In this document: piece after piece, positions 50,138 through 58,630 of the stretch | Layout: each line of letters begins with the position of its first letter | How positions within the stretch are numbered: position 1 is the stretch's first letter | DNA from: Ruminococcus sp. OA3 | Lineage (GTDB): Bacteria; Bacillota; Clostridia; Lachnospirales; Lachnospiraceae | DNA: 64,000 bases | Reading direction: 5' to 3' | NCBI RefSeq assembly: GCF_022440845.1 | Contig: NZ_JAKNTO010000001.1 | Location: 1,612,001 to 1,676,000 of the forward strand | Program-made: the position numbers and the translations under genes | The notes under the pieces: model-generated | Database searches by the model: none | Told to the model about the DNA's origin: nothing | Seen by the model: the letters and a program-made list of their open reading frames with translations, nothing else

Positions 50138-50455
50138 GTGACTTTTAAAATCGGCAGTGAGATACAGACGGGGGATGCAGGAGCAATCCGCGGGCAGGTG
50201 CGGGACATCGCCTGCAAATGCTGGTTTACCAGAAAAGGGGAGGGGATTCCCCTGATGATCAAACTGGAGGATGAAGACGGGATAATCCGGACGATTCGGG
50301 AGATCGGGGTCAGATATTGTGAACAAAAGTCATATTCCGGAATCCCCTCCACGGAATACGGCTGTGAGATCGTCTGGGAGGGCATCAGGAAGGAAGTAAA
50401 ACTGATCTTTCTGCAGGAAGAGTGCAGGTGGATTATGACAGAGGACAAAAGATAG
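50138..50455 (+). CDS. Hypothetical protein downstream of dinB
   Basis: A 105-residue protein with no family recognised (KIGSEIQTGDAGAIRGQVRDI, RKGEGIPLMIKLEDEDG, YSGIPSTEYGCEIVWEG). Start GTG 50138 after GAGGTG; other GTG/TTG codons are nearby. It follows dinB by 11 bases and may share its damage-inducible transcript. Beta-rich, possibly a small nucleic-acid-related protein; no function is supported. Confidence 0.75.
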   Translation: MTFKIGSEIQTGDAGAIRGQVRDIACKCWFTRKGEGIPLMIKLEDEDGIIRTIREIGVRYCEQKSYSGIPSTEYGCEIVWEGIRKEVKLIFLQEECRWIMTEDKR

Positions 50456-50523
50456 AAGACGCGTACTTCTTCTGATCGGTTTGAATGGATTGTGTTTTGG
50501 ATTTGAATGTGATAACATATGAC

Positions 50524-50534
50524 ATATCAAAAAT
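50524..50534 (+). promoter_or_regulatory. Candidate IolR site upstream of iolR
   Basis: ATATCAAAAAT agrees at 10 of 11 positions with the B. subtilis IolR consensus WRAYCAADARD. It lies 36 bases before the repressor gene, consistent with autoregulation. No clear -35/-10 pair could be set in this region. Confidence 0.5.
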
Positions 50535-50569
50535 AAAATGTTGCTATCAGAAAGATAAGGGGGAGTGTT

Positions 50570-51373
50570 ATGCTCCAGGAAGAGCGTGTAAATGAAATCA
50601 GAAAGCTGGTAATTGAAAATAAAAGAGTACTGGTAAGTGAATTGTGCGAAAGATACCAGGTGAGTGATGTAACCATACGGAAAGACCTGCAGATTTTGCA
50701 GAAAGAAGGCCTGGTGAAGAAAATATACGGGGGGGCGCTGCTGAACGAGGATGGCACACGTAAGGCGGAAACGCCGTTTGCATTGGCTGATTCGGGCAGG
50801 AAATATCCGAAAGACGGAAATTATACCGGAAAGATGAAGGTGGCAGAACTGGCTGCCTCCAGGATAACGGATGGCGATACATTGTTTCTCGGGTCGGGTT
50901 CTACCTGCTGCATGCTGGCAAAGAAATTGAAGCGGTATAAAAACCTTACAGTTGTGACGAACAATATTTCAGCTCTGGCGGATTTACTTTGTTTTCCCTG
51001 CAAACTGTTTGTGATCGGGGGGGAAGTCACCTCGGTAGATTCAGCAACATATTTTTCAAGTATTGAAAATGCGTCGCAGTATTTGAAAAGTATCTATGTA
51101 TCGAAGGTTTTTACCAGTTGTTCGGGACTCGACCTGAACGCGGGAATCACTGTGAATTCTATCATCAGTACTTATATCTACCGGGCAATTGCAGATATCC
51201 ATGAGAACTGGTATATGATGGTGGATAAAGAAAAGTTCGGGCATATCGGGATTTATAAGGTGGCGGAACTGGAACAGGTAGACTGTGTGATTGCGGATGA
51301 AGTCCCGGATCCGTATCAGAATTATTTAAAAGAACATAATATCCGGTTATTGGAGAACGGAACAGAAAGTTAA
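50570..51373 (+). CDS. iolR: DeoR-family repressor of inositol genes (IolR-like)
   Basis: A 267-residue DeoR/GlpR-type repressor. N-terminal helix-turn-helix (ERVNEIRKLVIENKRVLVSELCERYQVSDVTIRKDLQILQKEGLVKKIYGGAL), C-terminal sugar-binding DeoRC domain with LFLGSGSTCCMLAKKL, VVTNNISALADL and FTSCSGLDLNAGIT. It is directly upstream of iolD, whose promoter carries three direct repeats like IolR sites, so a role in sensing an inositol breakdown intermediate (2-deoxy-5-keto-gluconate 6-phosphate in B. subtilis) is likely. Start ATG after AAGGGGGAG. Confidence 0.9.
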   Translation: MLQEERVNEIRKLVIENKRVLVSELCERYQVSDVTIRKDLQILQKEGLVKKIYGGALLNEDGTRKAETPFALADSGRKYPKDGNYTGKMKVAELAASRITDGDTLFLGSGSTCCMLAKKLKRYKNLTVVTNNISALADLLCFPCKLFVIGGEVTSVDSATYFSSIENASQYLKSIYVSKVFTSCSGLDLNAGITVNSIISTYIYRAIADIHENWYMMVDKEKFGHIGIYKVAELEQVDCVIADEVPDPYQNYLKEHNIRLLENGTES

Positions 51374-51376
51374 AAG

Positions 51377-51421
51377 TGCGGCTGTACCTGCGATTTTGCA
51401 TCGCGGTGCGGCCGTATTTTT
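51377..51421 (+). terminator. Terminator after iolR
   Basis: GCGGCTGTACC-TGCGAT pairs imperfectly with ATCGC-GGTGCGGCCGT across a short loop, followed by TTTTTGTTG. It separates iolR from iolD. Confidence 0.65.
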
Positions 51422-51435
51422 GTTGTCTGGAAAGA

Positions 51436-51488
51436 AATCAAACAAAATCGTTGACAAATAAAACAAAACAGAATATAATCAAACAAAA
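51436..51488 (+). promoter_or_regulatory. iolD promoter with three IolR-like direct repeats
   Basis: TTGACA (51451-51456), 17-base spacer, TATAAT (51474-51479), an ideal sigma-A promoter. Three direct repeats of AATCAAACAAAA type start at 51436, 51457 (AATAAAACAAAA) and 51477, with 21- and 20-base spacing; they cover -35, spacer and -10. The outer two fit WRAYCAADARD at 10 of 11 positions. Repressor binding here would block the promoter. Confidence 0.75.
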
Positions 51489-51514
51489 CACAATAAAAAG
51501 AAAGAGGAGGCGGC

Positions 51515-53374
51515 ATGAGAAAAATCAGATTAACAACGGCACAGGCACTGGTTAAATTTTTAAACAACCAATATTTGAGTGTTGATGGAGAGGAAATCAA
51601 GTTTGTAGAGGGTGTAATGGGTATCTTTGGACATGGAAATGTCGTAGGACTGGGTGAGGCACTGGAACAGTATAAAAATGAAATTACATATATCCAGGGA
51701 AAAAACGAACAGGATATCGCGAATGTCTGTATTGCATTTGCAAAACAAAACAGAAGAAGAAAAATATACGCATGTACGTCCTCCATTGGTCCGGGTGCTC
51801 TGAACATGGTGACTGCTGCGGGAACGGCTACCGTTAACAGAATACCTGCACTGTTTCTGCCCGGGGATGCCTATGCTGACAGGCAGCCTGATCCAGTGCT
51901 CCAGCAGATGGAATGTGAGTCTGATGCCACAGTTTCGGTCAATGATGCGTTTAAGCCCGTGACAAAATACTGGGATCGGATCAGCAGGCCGGAAATGTTG
52001 ATGAGAGCATGCCTGAACGCAATGCGTGTACTGACGGATCCTGCACAGACAGGGGCTGTTGCGATCTGTCTGCCACAGGATGTGCAGGGCGAATCTTATG
52101 ATTATCCAGAAGAGTTTCTCGAAAAGCGGATCTGGTATGCAGAGAGAAGAGAACCTTCATATCAGGCGGTCAGCCGTGCTGTGGCACTGATCAGGACAAA
52201 GAAAAAACCGATGATCATCTCAGGAGGCGGGGTTCGGTATTCCGATGCAGGAGCACAGCTCTTAGCATTTGCGAAGAAGTTTCACATACCGTTTGCGGAG
52301 ACCCAGGCTGGAAAAGGAGAAAATACGTCTGAAGAATTTTATAATCTCGGATGTGTCGGTGTCTGTGGAACTCTCAGCGCCAATCTTATGGCAAAAGATG
52401 CAGATCTGATACTTGCTGTTGGTACAAAGCTAAATGACTTCGTGACTTCATCCAAGTCGGCATTTGGAAGAGATGCCGCGGTAATATCAATTAATACCAG
52501 TGTAATGGACAGCATGAAACTGGATGCGCTTTCAATCGCGGCAGATGCAAAACGAGGATTGGAAGTGCTAAAGGAGAGGCTGGCTCAGGAGGGATACCGG
52601 TCAGCGTATTCTGGAGAGATTGACAGAGCAAGAGAACAATGGGATCATATACGCGGCGAGATGGTGGAAACAGACTGTAAACAGGGCCTGAGTCAGACAA
52701 AAGTGCTGCTGGCATTAAACGACATGTTCGGAACAGAAGATATTGTGGTGGCTGCCGCAGGAAGTCTTCCGTCGGATCTGGAAAGAATCTGGAGGCCGAA
52801 ACAAAAGGGGAGGTATCATCTGGAGTATGGATTTTCCTGCATGGGATACGAAATCTCGGGTGCCCTGGGAGTTAAAATTGCATGCCCCAAATGTGAAGTG
52901 TACGCGTTTGTGGGGGACGGAAGCTTTCTTATGGCACACTCTGATCTCGTAACAAGTCTTCAGGAAAATATTAAGATCAACATTTTGCTGTTTAACAATG
53001 GGGGACATCAATGTATTCATAATCTGCAGCAGAATCAGGGAATCGGCTCCTTTGCGACAGAATTTCGCTACCGGGAACCGAAAACCGGGGAACTGACCGG
53101 AGAATATACGCAGATAGATTTTGCCGGTGTAGCCAGTGCTTACGGTGCGGATGTATGGAAAGTTTCCACCATGGAAGAACTTGAACAGGCCTTTTGGGAG
53201 AGCAGAGAGAGCAGCAGATCCACATTAATTGAAATTGCTGTGCTCCCGGGAACGATGACAGATGGCTATGAGTCATTCTGGCGTGTCGGACTGGCTTCTG
53301 TATCAGATAAAGAGAGTGTACGGACATGTTACCGGAAACTCGAGGAAACCGTCCGGGAATTAAGACAGTATTAA
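51515..53374 (+). CDS. iolD: 3D-(3,5/4)-trihydroxycyclohexane-1,2-dione hydrolase
   Basis: A 619-residue thiamine-pyrophosphate enzyme. It opens the inositol ring: trihydroxycyclohexanedione to 5-deoxy-glucuronate. Motifs: LTTAQALVKFLNNQYL (family N-terminus), FGHGNVVGLGEAL (TPP catalytic region), CTSSIGPGALNMVTAAGTA, and the TPP-binding GDGSFLMAHSDLVTSLQENIKINILLFNN. First gene of the inositol operon, with a canonical ribosome binding site and the IolR-like promoter. Confidence 0.96.
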   Translation: MRKIRLTTAQALVKFLNNQYLSVDGEEIKFVEGVMGIFGHGNVVGLGEALEQYKNEITYIQGKNEQDIANVCIAFAKQNRRRKIYACTSSIGPGALNMVTAAGTATVNRIPALFLPGDAYADRQPDPVLQQMECESDATVSVNDAFKPVTKYWDRISRPEMLMRACLNAMRVLTDPAQTGAVAICLPQDVQGESYDYPEEFLEKRIWYAERREPSYQAVSRAVALIRTKKKPMIISGGGVRYSDAGAQLLAFAKKFHIPFAETQAGKGENTSEEFYNLGCVGVCGTLSANLMAKDADLILAVGTKLNDFVTSSKSAFGRDAAVISINTSVMDSMKLDALSIAADAKRGLEVLKERLAQEGYRSAYSGEIDRAREQWDHIRGEMVETDCKQGLSQTKVLLALNDMFGTEDIVVAAAGSLPSDLERIWRPKQKGRYHLEYGFSCMGYEISGALGVKIACPKCEVYAFVGDGSFLMAHSDLVTSLQENIKINILLFNNGGHQCIHNLQQNQGIGSFATEFRYREPKTGELTGEYTQIDFAGVASAYGADVWKVSTMEELEQAFWESRESSRSTLIEIAVLPGTMTDGYESFWRVGLASVSDKESVRTCYRKLEETVRELRQY

Positions 53375-53396
53375 TTTTAAAATGGAGGAACATACG

Positions 53397-54287
53397 ATGT
53401 TGAATATTAAATACGGCTGTGCACCTATCAACTGGTCCAACGATGACCTGCCTTCTCTCGGTGCCGAACTGACATATCAGCAATGTCTGAGTGAGATGGC
53501 ACTGGCAGGATATGAGGGCAGCGAAGGGGGATGGAAATATCCGAAAGAATCATCAGTCATAAAAAAGGCCCTGGACCTGAGGGGGCTGGTAATCTGCAAT
53601 ATGTGGTTCAGCAGCTATTTTACCAGCTTTGAAAACGAAAAGACGTATCAAGCATTTGAAGAGCATATGGACTATACATACGATCTGGGCGCCAGAGTCA
53701 TCGGTGTGGGCGAATGCGGTGTGACGATCCATGGAGATATCGATCAGCCGCTTGTGGCAAACAGACCGGTTCTGACAGATGAACAGTTTGAGAACCTCTG
53801 TGAAGGTTTGAATGAGCTGGGACGCAGGGCAAAAAGAAAAGGGATGAAAGTCTGTTTTCATCCACATGTCGGCACAGGGGTCGAAACGCTTGAAGAAATC
53901 GACAGGCTGATGGAACATACAGAACCGGAACTGGTATTTCTGACCTTCGATACAGGGCACAGTACCGTTGCAGGGGAGCGCGCAGTGGAGATCCTGAAAA
54001 AGTATATCGACAGAATTGGACATATCCATGTGAAAGACGTGAGAGGTGAAGTTCTGCGCAGGGTCAGAGAAGAAAATCTGAGCTTCCTGCAGGGAGTGCT
54101 GGCGGGGATGTTCACAGTGCCGGGCGACGGAACAGAAGTGGATTGGGACGGAATATTTGACACGTTAAGGGAATGCGGATACGAGGGATGGATTGTCGTG
54201 GAGGCAGAGCAGGACCCTGCGATGGCCGATCCGTTGGAATATGCACAGCGGGCGAGAGCTTATATGAAAGGAAAACTGGGAGTTTAG
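53397..54287 (+). CDS. iolE: Inosose (2-keto-myo-inositol) dehydratase
   Basis: A 296-residue barrel protein of the xylose-isomerase-like family: KYGCAPINWSNDDLP at the N-terminus, typical of IolE, GVGECGVTIHG, VCFHPHVGTGVETLEEID (metal-binding His), VFLTFDTGHSTVAG and HIHVKDVRG, EGWIVVEAEQDP. It dehydrates 2-keto-myo-inositol to trihydroxycyclohexanedione, the substrate of IolD. Start ATG 53397 after GGAGG; an ATG 15 bases upstream precedes it. Confidence 0.95.
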   Translation: MLNIKYGCAPINWSNDDLPSLGAELTYQQCLSEMALAGYEGSEGGWKYPKESSVIKKALDLRGLVICNMWFSSYFTSFENEKTYQAFEEHMDYTYDLGARVIGVGECGVTIHGDIDQPLVANRPVLTDEQFENLCEGLNELGRRAKRKGMKVCFHPHVGTGVETLEEIDRLMEHTEPELVFLTFDTGHSTVAGERAVEILKKYIDRIGHIHVKDVRGEVLRRVREENLSFLQGVLAGMFTVPGDGTEVDWDGIFDTLRECGYEGWIVVEAEQDPAMADPLEYAQRARAYMKGKLGV

Positions 54288-54312
54288 CTTTCCAAAGGAG
54301 CAGACAGGGGGG

Positions 54313-54993
54313 ATGACTGTGAAAAGTAAAATCATATGTCTTGATGAGGCGGCGGATTTCATAAAAGAAAATACAGTTTTGATGGTTGGAGGATTTCTGG
54401 GATGCGGAGCACCCAACGGTATTCTGGATAAGCTGATTGATAAAAAAGTGTCCGGACTAACCTTAATCTGTAACGATACGGCATTTCCGGATGAGGGTGT
54501 AGGAAAAATGGTTGTAAACAGGCAGTTTACCAGAATATTGGCAAGCCATATCGGTACAAACCCGGAAACAGGGCGTCAGATGCAGAATGGAGAGACACAG
54601 GTAGAGCTGATCCCACAGGGGACACTTGCAGAGGCAGTGCGCCAGGGCGGAGCAGGACTCGGAGGATTTCTGACACCGACCGGTATCGGGACTGTGGTTG
54701 AGAAGGGAAAGCAGGTCATGGAAATTGACGGCAGAAAATATTTACTGGAGAAACCGCTGCGCGCTGATGTGGCGCTGATTAAGGCAGCCAGAGCGGATAA
54801 GTCCGGTAATCTGTTTTTGGCGGGGGCAACCAGAAATTTTGGACAGATCATGCCTCCGGCTGCTGATCTTGTGATCGTGGAAGCTGAAGAAATCGTGGAG
54901 GCAGGAGAAATTGGGCCGGAGCATGTGCACGTACCGGGAATCTATGTGGATTATCTTGTAAAAAGCAAATCCGGGAAAGGAGCGGCAGTATGA
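54313..54993 (+). CDS. atoD: Acetoacetate-type CoA-transferase subunit alpha
   Basis: A 226-residue subunit A (AtoD/ScoA type): MVGGFLGCGAPNGILDKL, HIGTNPETGRQM, VELIPQGTLAEAVRQGGAGLGGFLTPTGIGT and VIVEAEEIVEAGEIGPEHVHVPGIYVD. Together with the beta subunit it moves CoA between short-chain acids or 3-keto acids. It is unusual inside an inositol operon. I infer that it activates malonate semialdehyde, the product of IolJ, to its CoA thioester. Start ATG 54313 after AGGGGGG. Confidence 0.92.
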   Translation: MTVKSKIICLDEAADFIKENTVLMVGGFLGCGAPNGILDKLIDKKVSGLTLICNDTAFPDEGVGKMVVNRQFTRILASHIGTNPETGRQMQNGETQVELIPQGTLAEAVRQGGAGLGGFLTPTGIGTVVEKGKQVMEIDGRKYLLEKPLRADVALIKAARADKSGNLFLAGATRNFGQIMPPAADLVIVEAEEIVEAGEIGPEHVHVPGIYVDYLVKSKSGKGAAV

Positions 54994-55670
54994 ATCATAA
55001 ACAGTTAATTGCAGCGCGTGCGGCCAGAGAATTAAAGGACGGGGATGTGGTGAATCTTGGAATCGGACTTCCCACACTCGTGGCAGAATCCGTACCGCAG
55101 GAGATCAGCCTTATGATACAGTCTGAAAACGGGTTTATCGGCTTGTCGGGACGGCCGGAGGCGGGCAGGGAGAACAGCAATGTAGTCGATGCGGGCAGAA
55201 ATTTTGCATCCATTGCAAAGGACGGTGCATTCTTTGACAGTGCGTCATCATTTGCCATGATCCGCGGCGGGCACGTTGATGTGACGATTCTGGGAGCACT
55301 GCAGGTTGACGAAAATGGTGACATTGCCAACTGGATCATACCGGGTAAGATGGTTCCGGGGATGGGAGGGGCGATGGACCTTCTGACAGGCGCACGAAGA
55401 GTAATTGTTGCAATGGAACATACAAACAAAGGAAATCATAAAATTCTGAAGAAATGTACGCTTCCTCTTACGGCTGTGGGCGCCGTCGATACGATCATTA
55501 CAGAAATGGGCGTTATGGAGGTGACAGAAAAGGGAATGATTCTTACGGAGTATCATCCTGCATATACCATAGAACAGATTCAGGAGGCTACAGGATGCAA
55601 ACTGCTGATAAGCAGGGAATTAAAACCAATGACAGATGAAGGACTGAAAGATTGCGGGGTGGCAGGATGA
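54990..55670 (+). CDS. atoA: Acetoacetate-type CoA-transferase subunit beta
   Basis: A 226-residue subunit B (AtoA/ScoB type) with SENGFIGL (active-site glutamate that forms the CoA thioester), NLGIGLPTLVAESVP, AMIRGGHVDVTILGALQVDENGDIANW, and GMGGAMDLLTGARRVIVAMEH. It overlaps the alpha subunit by four bases and is translationally coupled; the pair forms the active heteromer. Confidence 0.93.
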   Translation: MNHKQLIAARAARELKDGDVVNLGIGLPTLVAESVPQEISLMIQSENGFIGLSGRPEAGRENSNVVDAGRNFASIAKDGAFFDSASSFAMIRGGHVDVTILGALQVDENGDIANWIIPGKMVPGMGGAMDLLTGARRVIVAMEHTNKGNHKILKKCTLPLTAVGAVDTIITEMGVMEVTEKGMILTEYHPAYTIEQIQEATGCKLLISRELKPMTDEGLKDCGVAG

Positions 55671-56503
55671 TCACAGGAGTAATTGGAAGCGGGACCATGG
55701 GGAGGGGCATTGCGCTTGCGTTTGCACAGACGGAGGGTTATGAAGTGCATTTTTGCAGCAGAAAAGAAGCGGGTGCAGAGAACGGAAAAGAAAAAATCAG
55801 GCAGGCATTGGAAAAACGCGTTGCGAAGGGCAAGTTGACACAGGAAACATCAGAGAAGATCCTGGAAAGGATAAAAACAGGGACGAAAGAAATATGCGCT
55901 CAGGCAGATCTGGTCATTGAGAGCGTGAAGGAAGATATGGATACCAAAAAAAATCTGTTCAGGGAGCTGGAGACAATCTGCCCAAAAGGCTGCATTTTTG
56001 CTACGAATACCTCCGCGTTGTCCGTCACGGAGATGGGACAGGATCTGGAACGGCCAATTGTGGGAATGCATTTTTTTAATCCTGCGGAAATGATGAGGCT
56101 GGTTGAGGTTGTGGCTGGAATGAATACGCCGGAATTTCTGGTCAGTCGGGTAACAGAGATTGCCCGGAGTATTGGAAAGACACCGGTTCAGGTACAGGAA
56201 TCGGCAGGCTTTATTGTAAACAGGATTTTGATTCCCATGATCAACGAAGGAATTTTGCTCTATGCCAATGGAATCTCATCAGCCGAAGAGATCGATGCTG
56301 CCATGAAAGCAGGGGCAAACCACCCGATGGGACCGTTGGAGCTGGGGGATTTGATTGGACTGGATGTTGTGCTGGCAATTATGGAAGTTCTGCAGAACGA
56401 AACCGGGGATTCTAAATACCGACCGCACCCGCTGCTTAAAAAGATGGTGCGCGCGGGGCAACTGGGAAGAAAAAGCGGCAGTGGTTTTTATCGGTATGCT
56501 TAG
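55667..56503 (+). CDS. 3-hydroxyacyl-CoA dehydrogenase (3-hydroxybutyryl-CoA dehydrogenase family)
   Basis: A 278-residue NAD-dependent dehydrogenase: GVIGSGTMGRGIALAFA (glycine motif), CSRKEAG, DLVIESVKEDMDTKKNLF, FATNTSALSVTEM, VGMHFFNPAEMMRLVEV (catalytic His-Glu) and NRILIPMINEGILLYANG. By family it reduces acetoacetyl-CoA to 3-hydroxybutyryl-CoA. In this operon I infer reduction of malonate-semialdehyde-CoA (3-oxopropionyl-CoA) to 3-hydroxypropionyl-CoA. Start ATG 55667 with a four-base overlap (ATGA) to the CoA-transferase gene. Last gene of the first inositol transcript. Confidence 0.92.
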   Translation: MITGVIGSGTMGRGIALAFAQTEGYEVHFCSRKEAGAENGKEKIRQALEKRVAKGKLTQETSEKILERIKTGTKEICAQADLVIESVKEDMDTKKNLFRELETICPKGCIFATNTSALSVTEMGQDLERPIVGMHFFNPAEMMRLVEVVAGMNTPEFLVSRVTEIARSIGKTPVQVQESAGFIVNRILIPMINEGILLYANGISSAEEIDAAMKAGANHPMGPLELGDLIGLDVVLAIMEVLQNETGDSKYRPHPLLKKMVRAGQLGRKSGSGFYRYA

Positions 56504-56536
56504 GAGTACGGATCGATGAAAGAAAAGAAACCAAAC

Positions 56537-56565
56537 TTGAAATAAGGAAAACGAAATGATATAAT
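56537..56565 (+). promoter_or_regulatory. Promoter of iolC
   Basis: TTGAAA (56537-56542), 17-base spacer, TATAAT (56560-56565). The second inositol transcript starts here. The repeats of the iolD promoter are not obvious, but AT-rich sequence makes weak IolR sites hard to exclude. Confidence 0.8.
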
Positions 56566-56620
56566 CATAAATATAATACATTAGAATAAAATAAAATGAA
56601 AGGAAAGGCTGGGGACGGAT

Positions 56621-57640
56621 ATGGTGAAAAAACTGGATTTGATTTTGGCGGGCCGTGCTGGAATTGATTTGAATACGACGGTGCTTAATTGTCCGTTTGC
56701 ACAGATACCTTCTTTTACAAAATCAATTGGAGGTTCTCCGGCAAATATTGCACAGGGCGCAGCCCGGCTGGGTCTGAGAACCGGGTTCGTAGGAAAAGTA
56801 GCAAAAGATGGTATGGGAGAGTACATATTACAGAGTTTTAAGGAACAGGGAATTGATACATTTGGGATTCAGGTGGATCATACGGGAGCGCGCAACTGCA
56901 TTGCACTGACGGAAATTTTAAGTCCGGACAACAGCGGCACCTATCAGAGCAGTTCAGAGGCGTTTCACCATGGAACCTATCTGTATCGGGAAGGGACAGC
57001 AGATTTGCTGCTCAGTCCGGATGAAATTGATGAGGCTTATATAGCGGATGCACGTGCAGTGCTGCTCTCGGGAACTGCGTTTTCTGCCAGTCCGTCCCGC
57101 GAAGCCATGTTTCAGATAATCAAACATGCAAAGAAGCATGAGACTGCGGTGATTCTGGATATTGACTACAGACCCTTCGGGTGGAAGAGCAGGGAGGAAG
57201 CCGCACGCTGCTATACGGAGGTCGTTGTGCAGGCAGATGTCGTGATCGGCAACCGGGAGGAATTCGATGCGGTCGAGTATCTGACAATGCCGGACAACAA
57301 AGACAACGAACATTCTGCCAGGACACTGATCGAACAGGGAGTGCGGCTCGTCATTGTAAAAGACGGAGCGAAAGGATCATGGGGATATGTAAAAGAGAAA
57401 CCTGCCGTGCAGTGCCAGGTCATACCGACCAGGGCTTTGAAGACGTTCGGCTCAGGGGATGCTTATGCTGCGGGGCTGATGTACGGACTTTTAAATGACT
57501 GCAGTCTGCGCCATGCGATGCAGCTGGGAACGGCATGTGCATCCATTGCACTGACAAATATCAGCTGTGCGGATGGGATTCCAAAGCTCGAGAAGGCAGA
57601 GCAGGTCAGGACGGCATACTTTGAGAGGAATAAAGGGTGA
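56621..57640 (+). CDS. iolC: 5-dehydro-2-deoxygluconokinase
   Basis: A 339-residue PfkB/ribokinase-family kinase: LILAGRAGIDLNTT at the N-terminus, GGSPANIAQGAARLG, ILDIDYRPFGWKS and the C-terminal ATP/catalytic motif TFGSGDAYAAGLMYG. It phosphorylates 5-dehydro-2-deoxy-gluconate to the 6-phosphate, the aldolase substrate. The RAGIDLNT motif and position next to iolJ and iolB support the assignment. Start ATG after AAAGGCTGGGG. Confidence 0.93.
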   Translation: MVKKLDLILAGRAGIDLNTTVLNCPFAQIPSFTKSIGGSPANIAQGAARLGLRTGFVGKVAKDGMGEYILQSFKEQGIDTFGIQVDHTGARNCIALTEILSPDNSGTYQSSSEAFHHGTYLYREGTADLLLSPDEIDEAYIADARAVLLSGTAFSASPSREAMFQIIKHAKKHETAVILDIDYRPFGWKSREEAARCYTEVVVQADVVIGNREEFDAVEYLTMPDNKDNEHSARTLIEQGVRLVIVKDGAKGSWGYVKEKPAVQCQVIPTRALKTFGSGDAYAAGLMYGLLNDCSLRHAMQLGTACASIALTNISCADGIPKLEKAEQVRTAYFERNKG

Positions 57641-57670
57641 AAGAAAACTTTCCCCCATCCCTGATTCCTG

Positions 57671-57702
57671 ACAATCGAAGGCGCAGGGTGGCTTTCGATT
57701 GT
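57671..57702 (+). other. Hairpin between iolC and iolJ
   Basis: ACAATCGAA and TTCGATTGT form a perfect 9-bp stem around a 14-base loop, without a T run after it. An mRNA processing or stability element, or an attenuator; evidence is structural only. Confidence 0.5.
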
Positions 57703-57703
57703 A

Positions 57704-57731
57704 TGAGCCGCAGCAAGTGCCGCATGGGAGG
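57704..57731 (+). repeat. 28-base repeat before iolJ (copy A)
   Basis: A 28-base unit that includes the ribosome binding site GGAGG and sits five bases before the iolJ start. A related copy (23 of 28 identical) sits in the same position before iolB at 58569-58596. It reads in frame as MSRSKC-RMGGK-like residues, matching the LSRGKC-GEGGK tail of IolJ, so copy A may be a remnant of an iolJ-type 3' end. Confidence 0.55.
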
Positions 57732-57736
57732 TAAAC

Positions 57737-58630
57737 ATGAGATGGGATAGAGATTATGTAAAAGAGGCCGCTGATTCAGGGAGGGTGATACCGGGATTCA
57801 ACATTTTTGGATATGAAGATGCGCTCGCAGTCACACGTGCGGCGGAGGAAGCCGGGTGTCCGGTGCTCCTGATGGTGAACAGAGGCGCAGTAGATGCGAT
57901 GGATGCAGAATGCTGGGGAAAGCTGCTTTCCTCGATTGCACAGCGTGCCGCAGTTCCCGTCGGGGTTCATCTGGACCATTGTTCGGATACGGATATCATC
58001 AGACGTGCAGTTGACAGCGGATTTAGTTCGGTCATGTATGACGGGTCAAAACTTTCGTTTGAAAAGAACCGGGAGATCACACAGCAGATGGCAGAATATG
58101 CACATGCCTGCGGGGTGTTGCTGGAAGCAGAGCTTGGACAGGTGCCGTACAGTGACCTGGGAGAGACGGAGATACGGTATACTTCACCGGAGGAGGCTGC
58201 CGGTATATCATCTGAAACAGAGGCGGACTGGCTGGCTGTGTCTGTCGGAAATGTACACCGGCTTGTGGACCGTACGGTCACGATAGATTTTTCAGTGCTG
58301 CATCAGATACAGAAGGTTTGCCGGCTTCCGCTTGTCATTCATGGATCCAGCGGCGTTAGCAGCGGCGATATTAAAAGGCTGAAACATGAGCACATCGGTA
58401 AAATGAACTTTGGAACTGTTCTCAGAAAAGCTTTTTCTGATGCGCTGAGAATGGAGATGCAGGAACATCCGGAGGAATTTGACCGGCTGAAATTATTTGC
58501 GTATCCTGTCACCAGGGTAGAGCAGGAAGCATATCAGATTATCAGCATGCTGCAGGGCATACCAGATTTGAGCCGCGGCAAGTGCGGCGAAGGAGGAAAA
58601 AATGAGAATTCAGCAGAAAGAACCGTTTAA
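57737..58630 (+). CDS. iolJ: Class II aldolase, 6-phospho-5-dehydro-2-deoxy-gluconate aldolase
   Basis: A 297-residue class II fructose-bisphosphate-type aldolase: PGFNIFGYEDALAV, GVHLDHCSDTD (zinc-site histidine), GFSSVMYDGSKLSFEKN, LEAELGQVPYSD and LVIHGSSGVSSGDIKRL (second zinc-type histidine). It splits 6-phospho-5-dehydro-2-deoxy-gluconate to dihydroxyacetone phosphate and malonate semialdehyde; context distinguishes it from glycolytic aldolase. The last 20 residues (after position about 277) form a polar tail; its gene overlaps iolB by 29 bases. Confidence 0.9.
   Translation: MRWDRDYVKEAADSGRVIPGFNIFGYEDALAVTRAAEEAGCPVLLMVNRGAVDAMDAECWGKLLSSIAQRAAVPVGVHLDHCSDTDIIRRAVDSGFSSVMYDGSKLSFEKNREITQQMAEYAHACGVLLEAELGQVPYSDLGETEIRYTSPEEAAGISSETEADWLAVSVGNVHRLVDRTVTIDFSVLHQIQKVCRLPLVIHGSSGVSSGDIKRLKHEHIGKMNFGTVLRKAFSDALRMEMQEHPEEFDRLKLFAYPVTRVEQEAYQIISMLQGIPDLSRGKCGEGGKNENSAERTV
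58569..58596 (+). repeat. 28-base repeat before iolB (copy B)
   Basis: Partner of the repeat at 57704-57731 and located inside the iolJ reading frame. It contains GCCGC/GCGGC, a 5-bp stem directly before the ribosome binding site GGAGG of iolB, so it could modulate iolB translation. Confidence 0.55.

Noticed and set aside
57737-58630. Glycolytic fructose-1,6-bisphosphate aldolase
   Set aside because: Family cannot separate the two, but position between iolC and iolB makes the inositol-specific aldolase far more likely.
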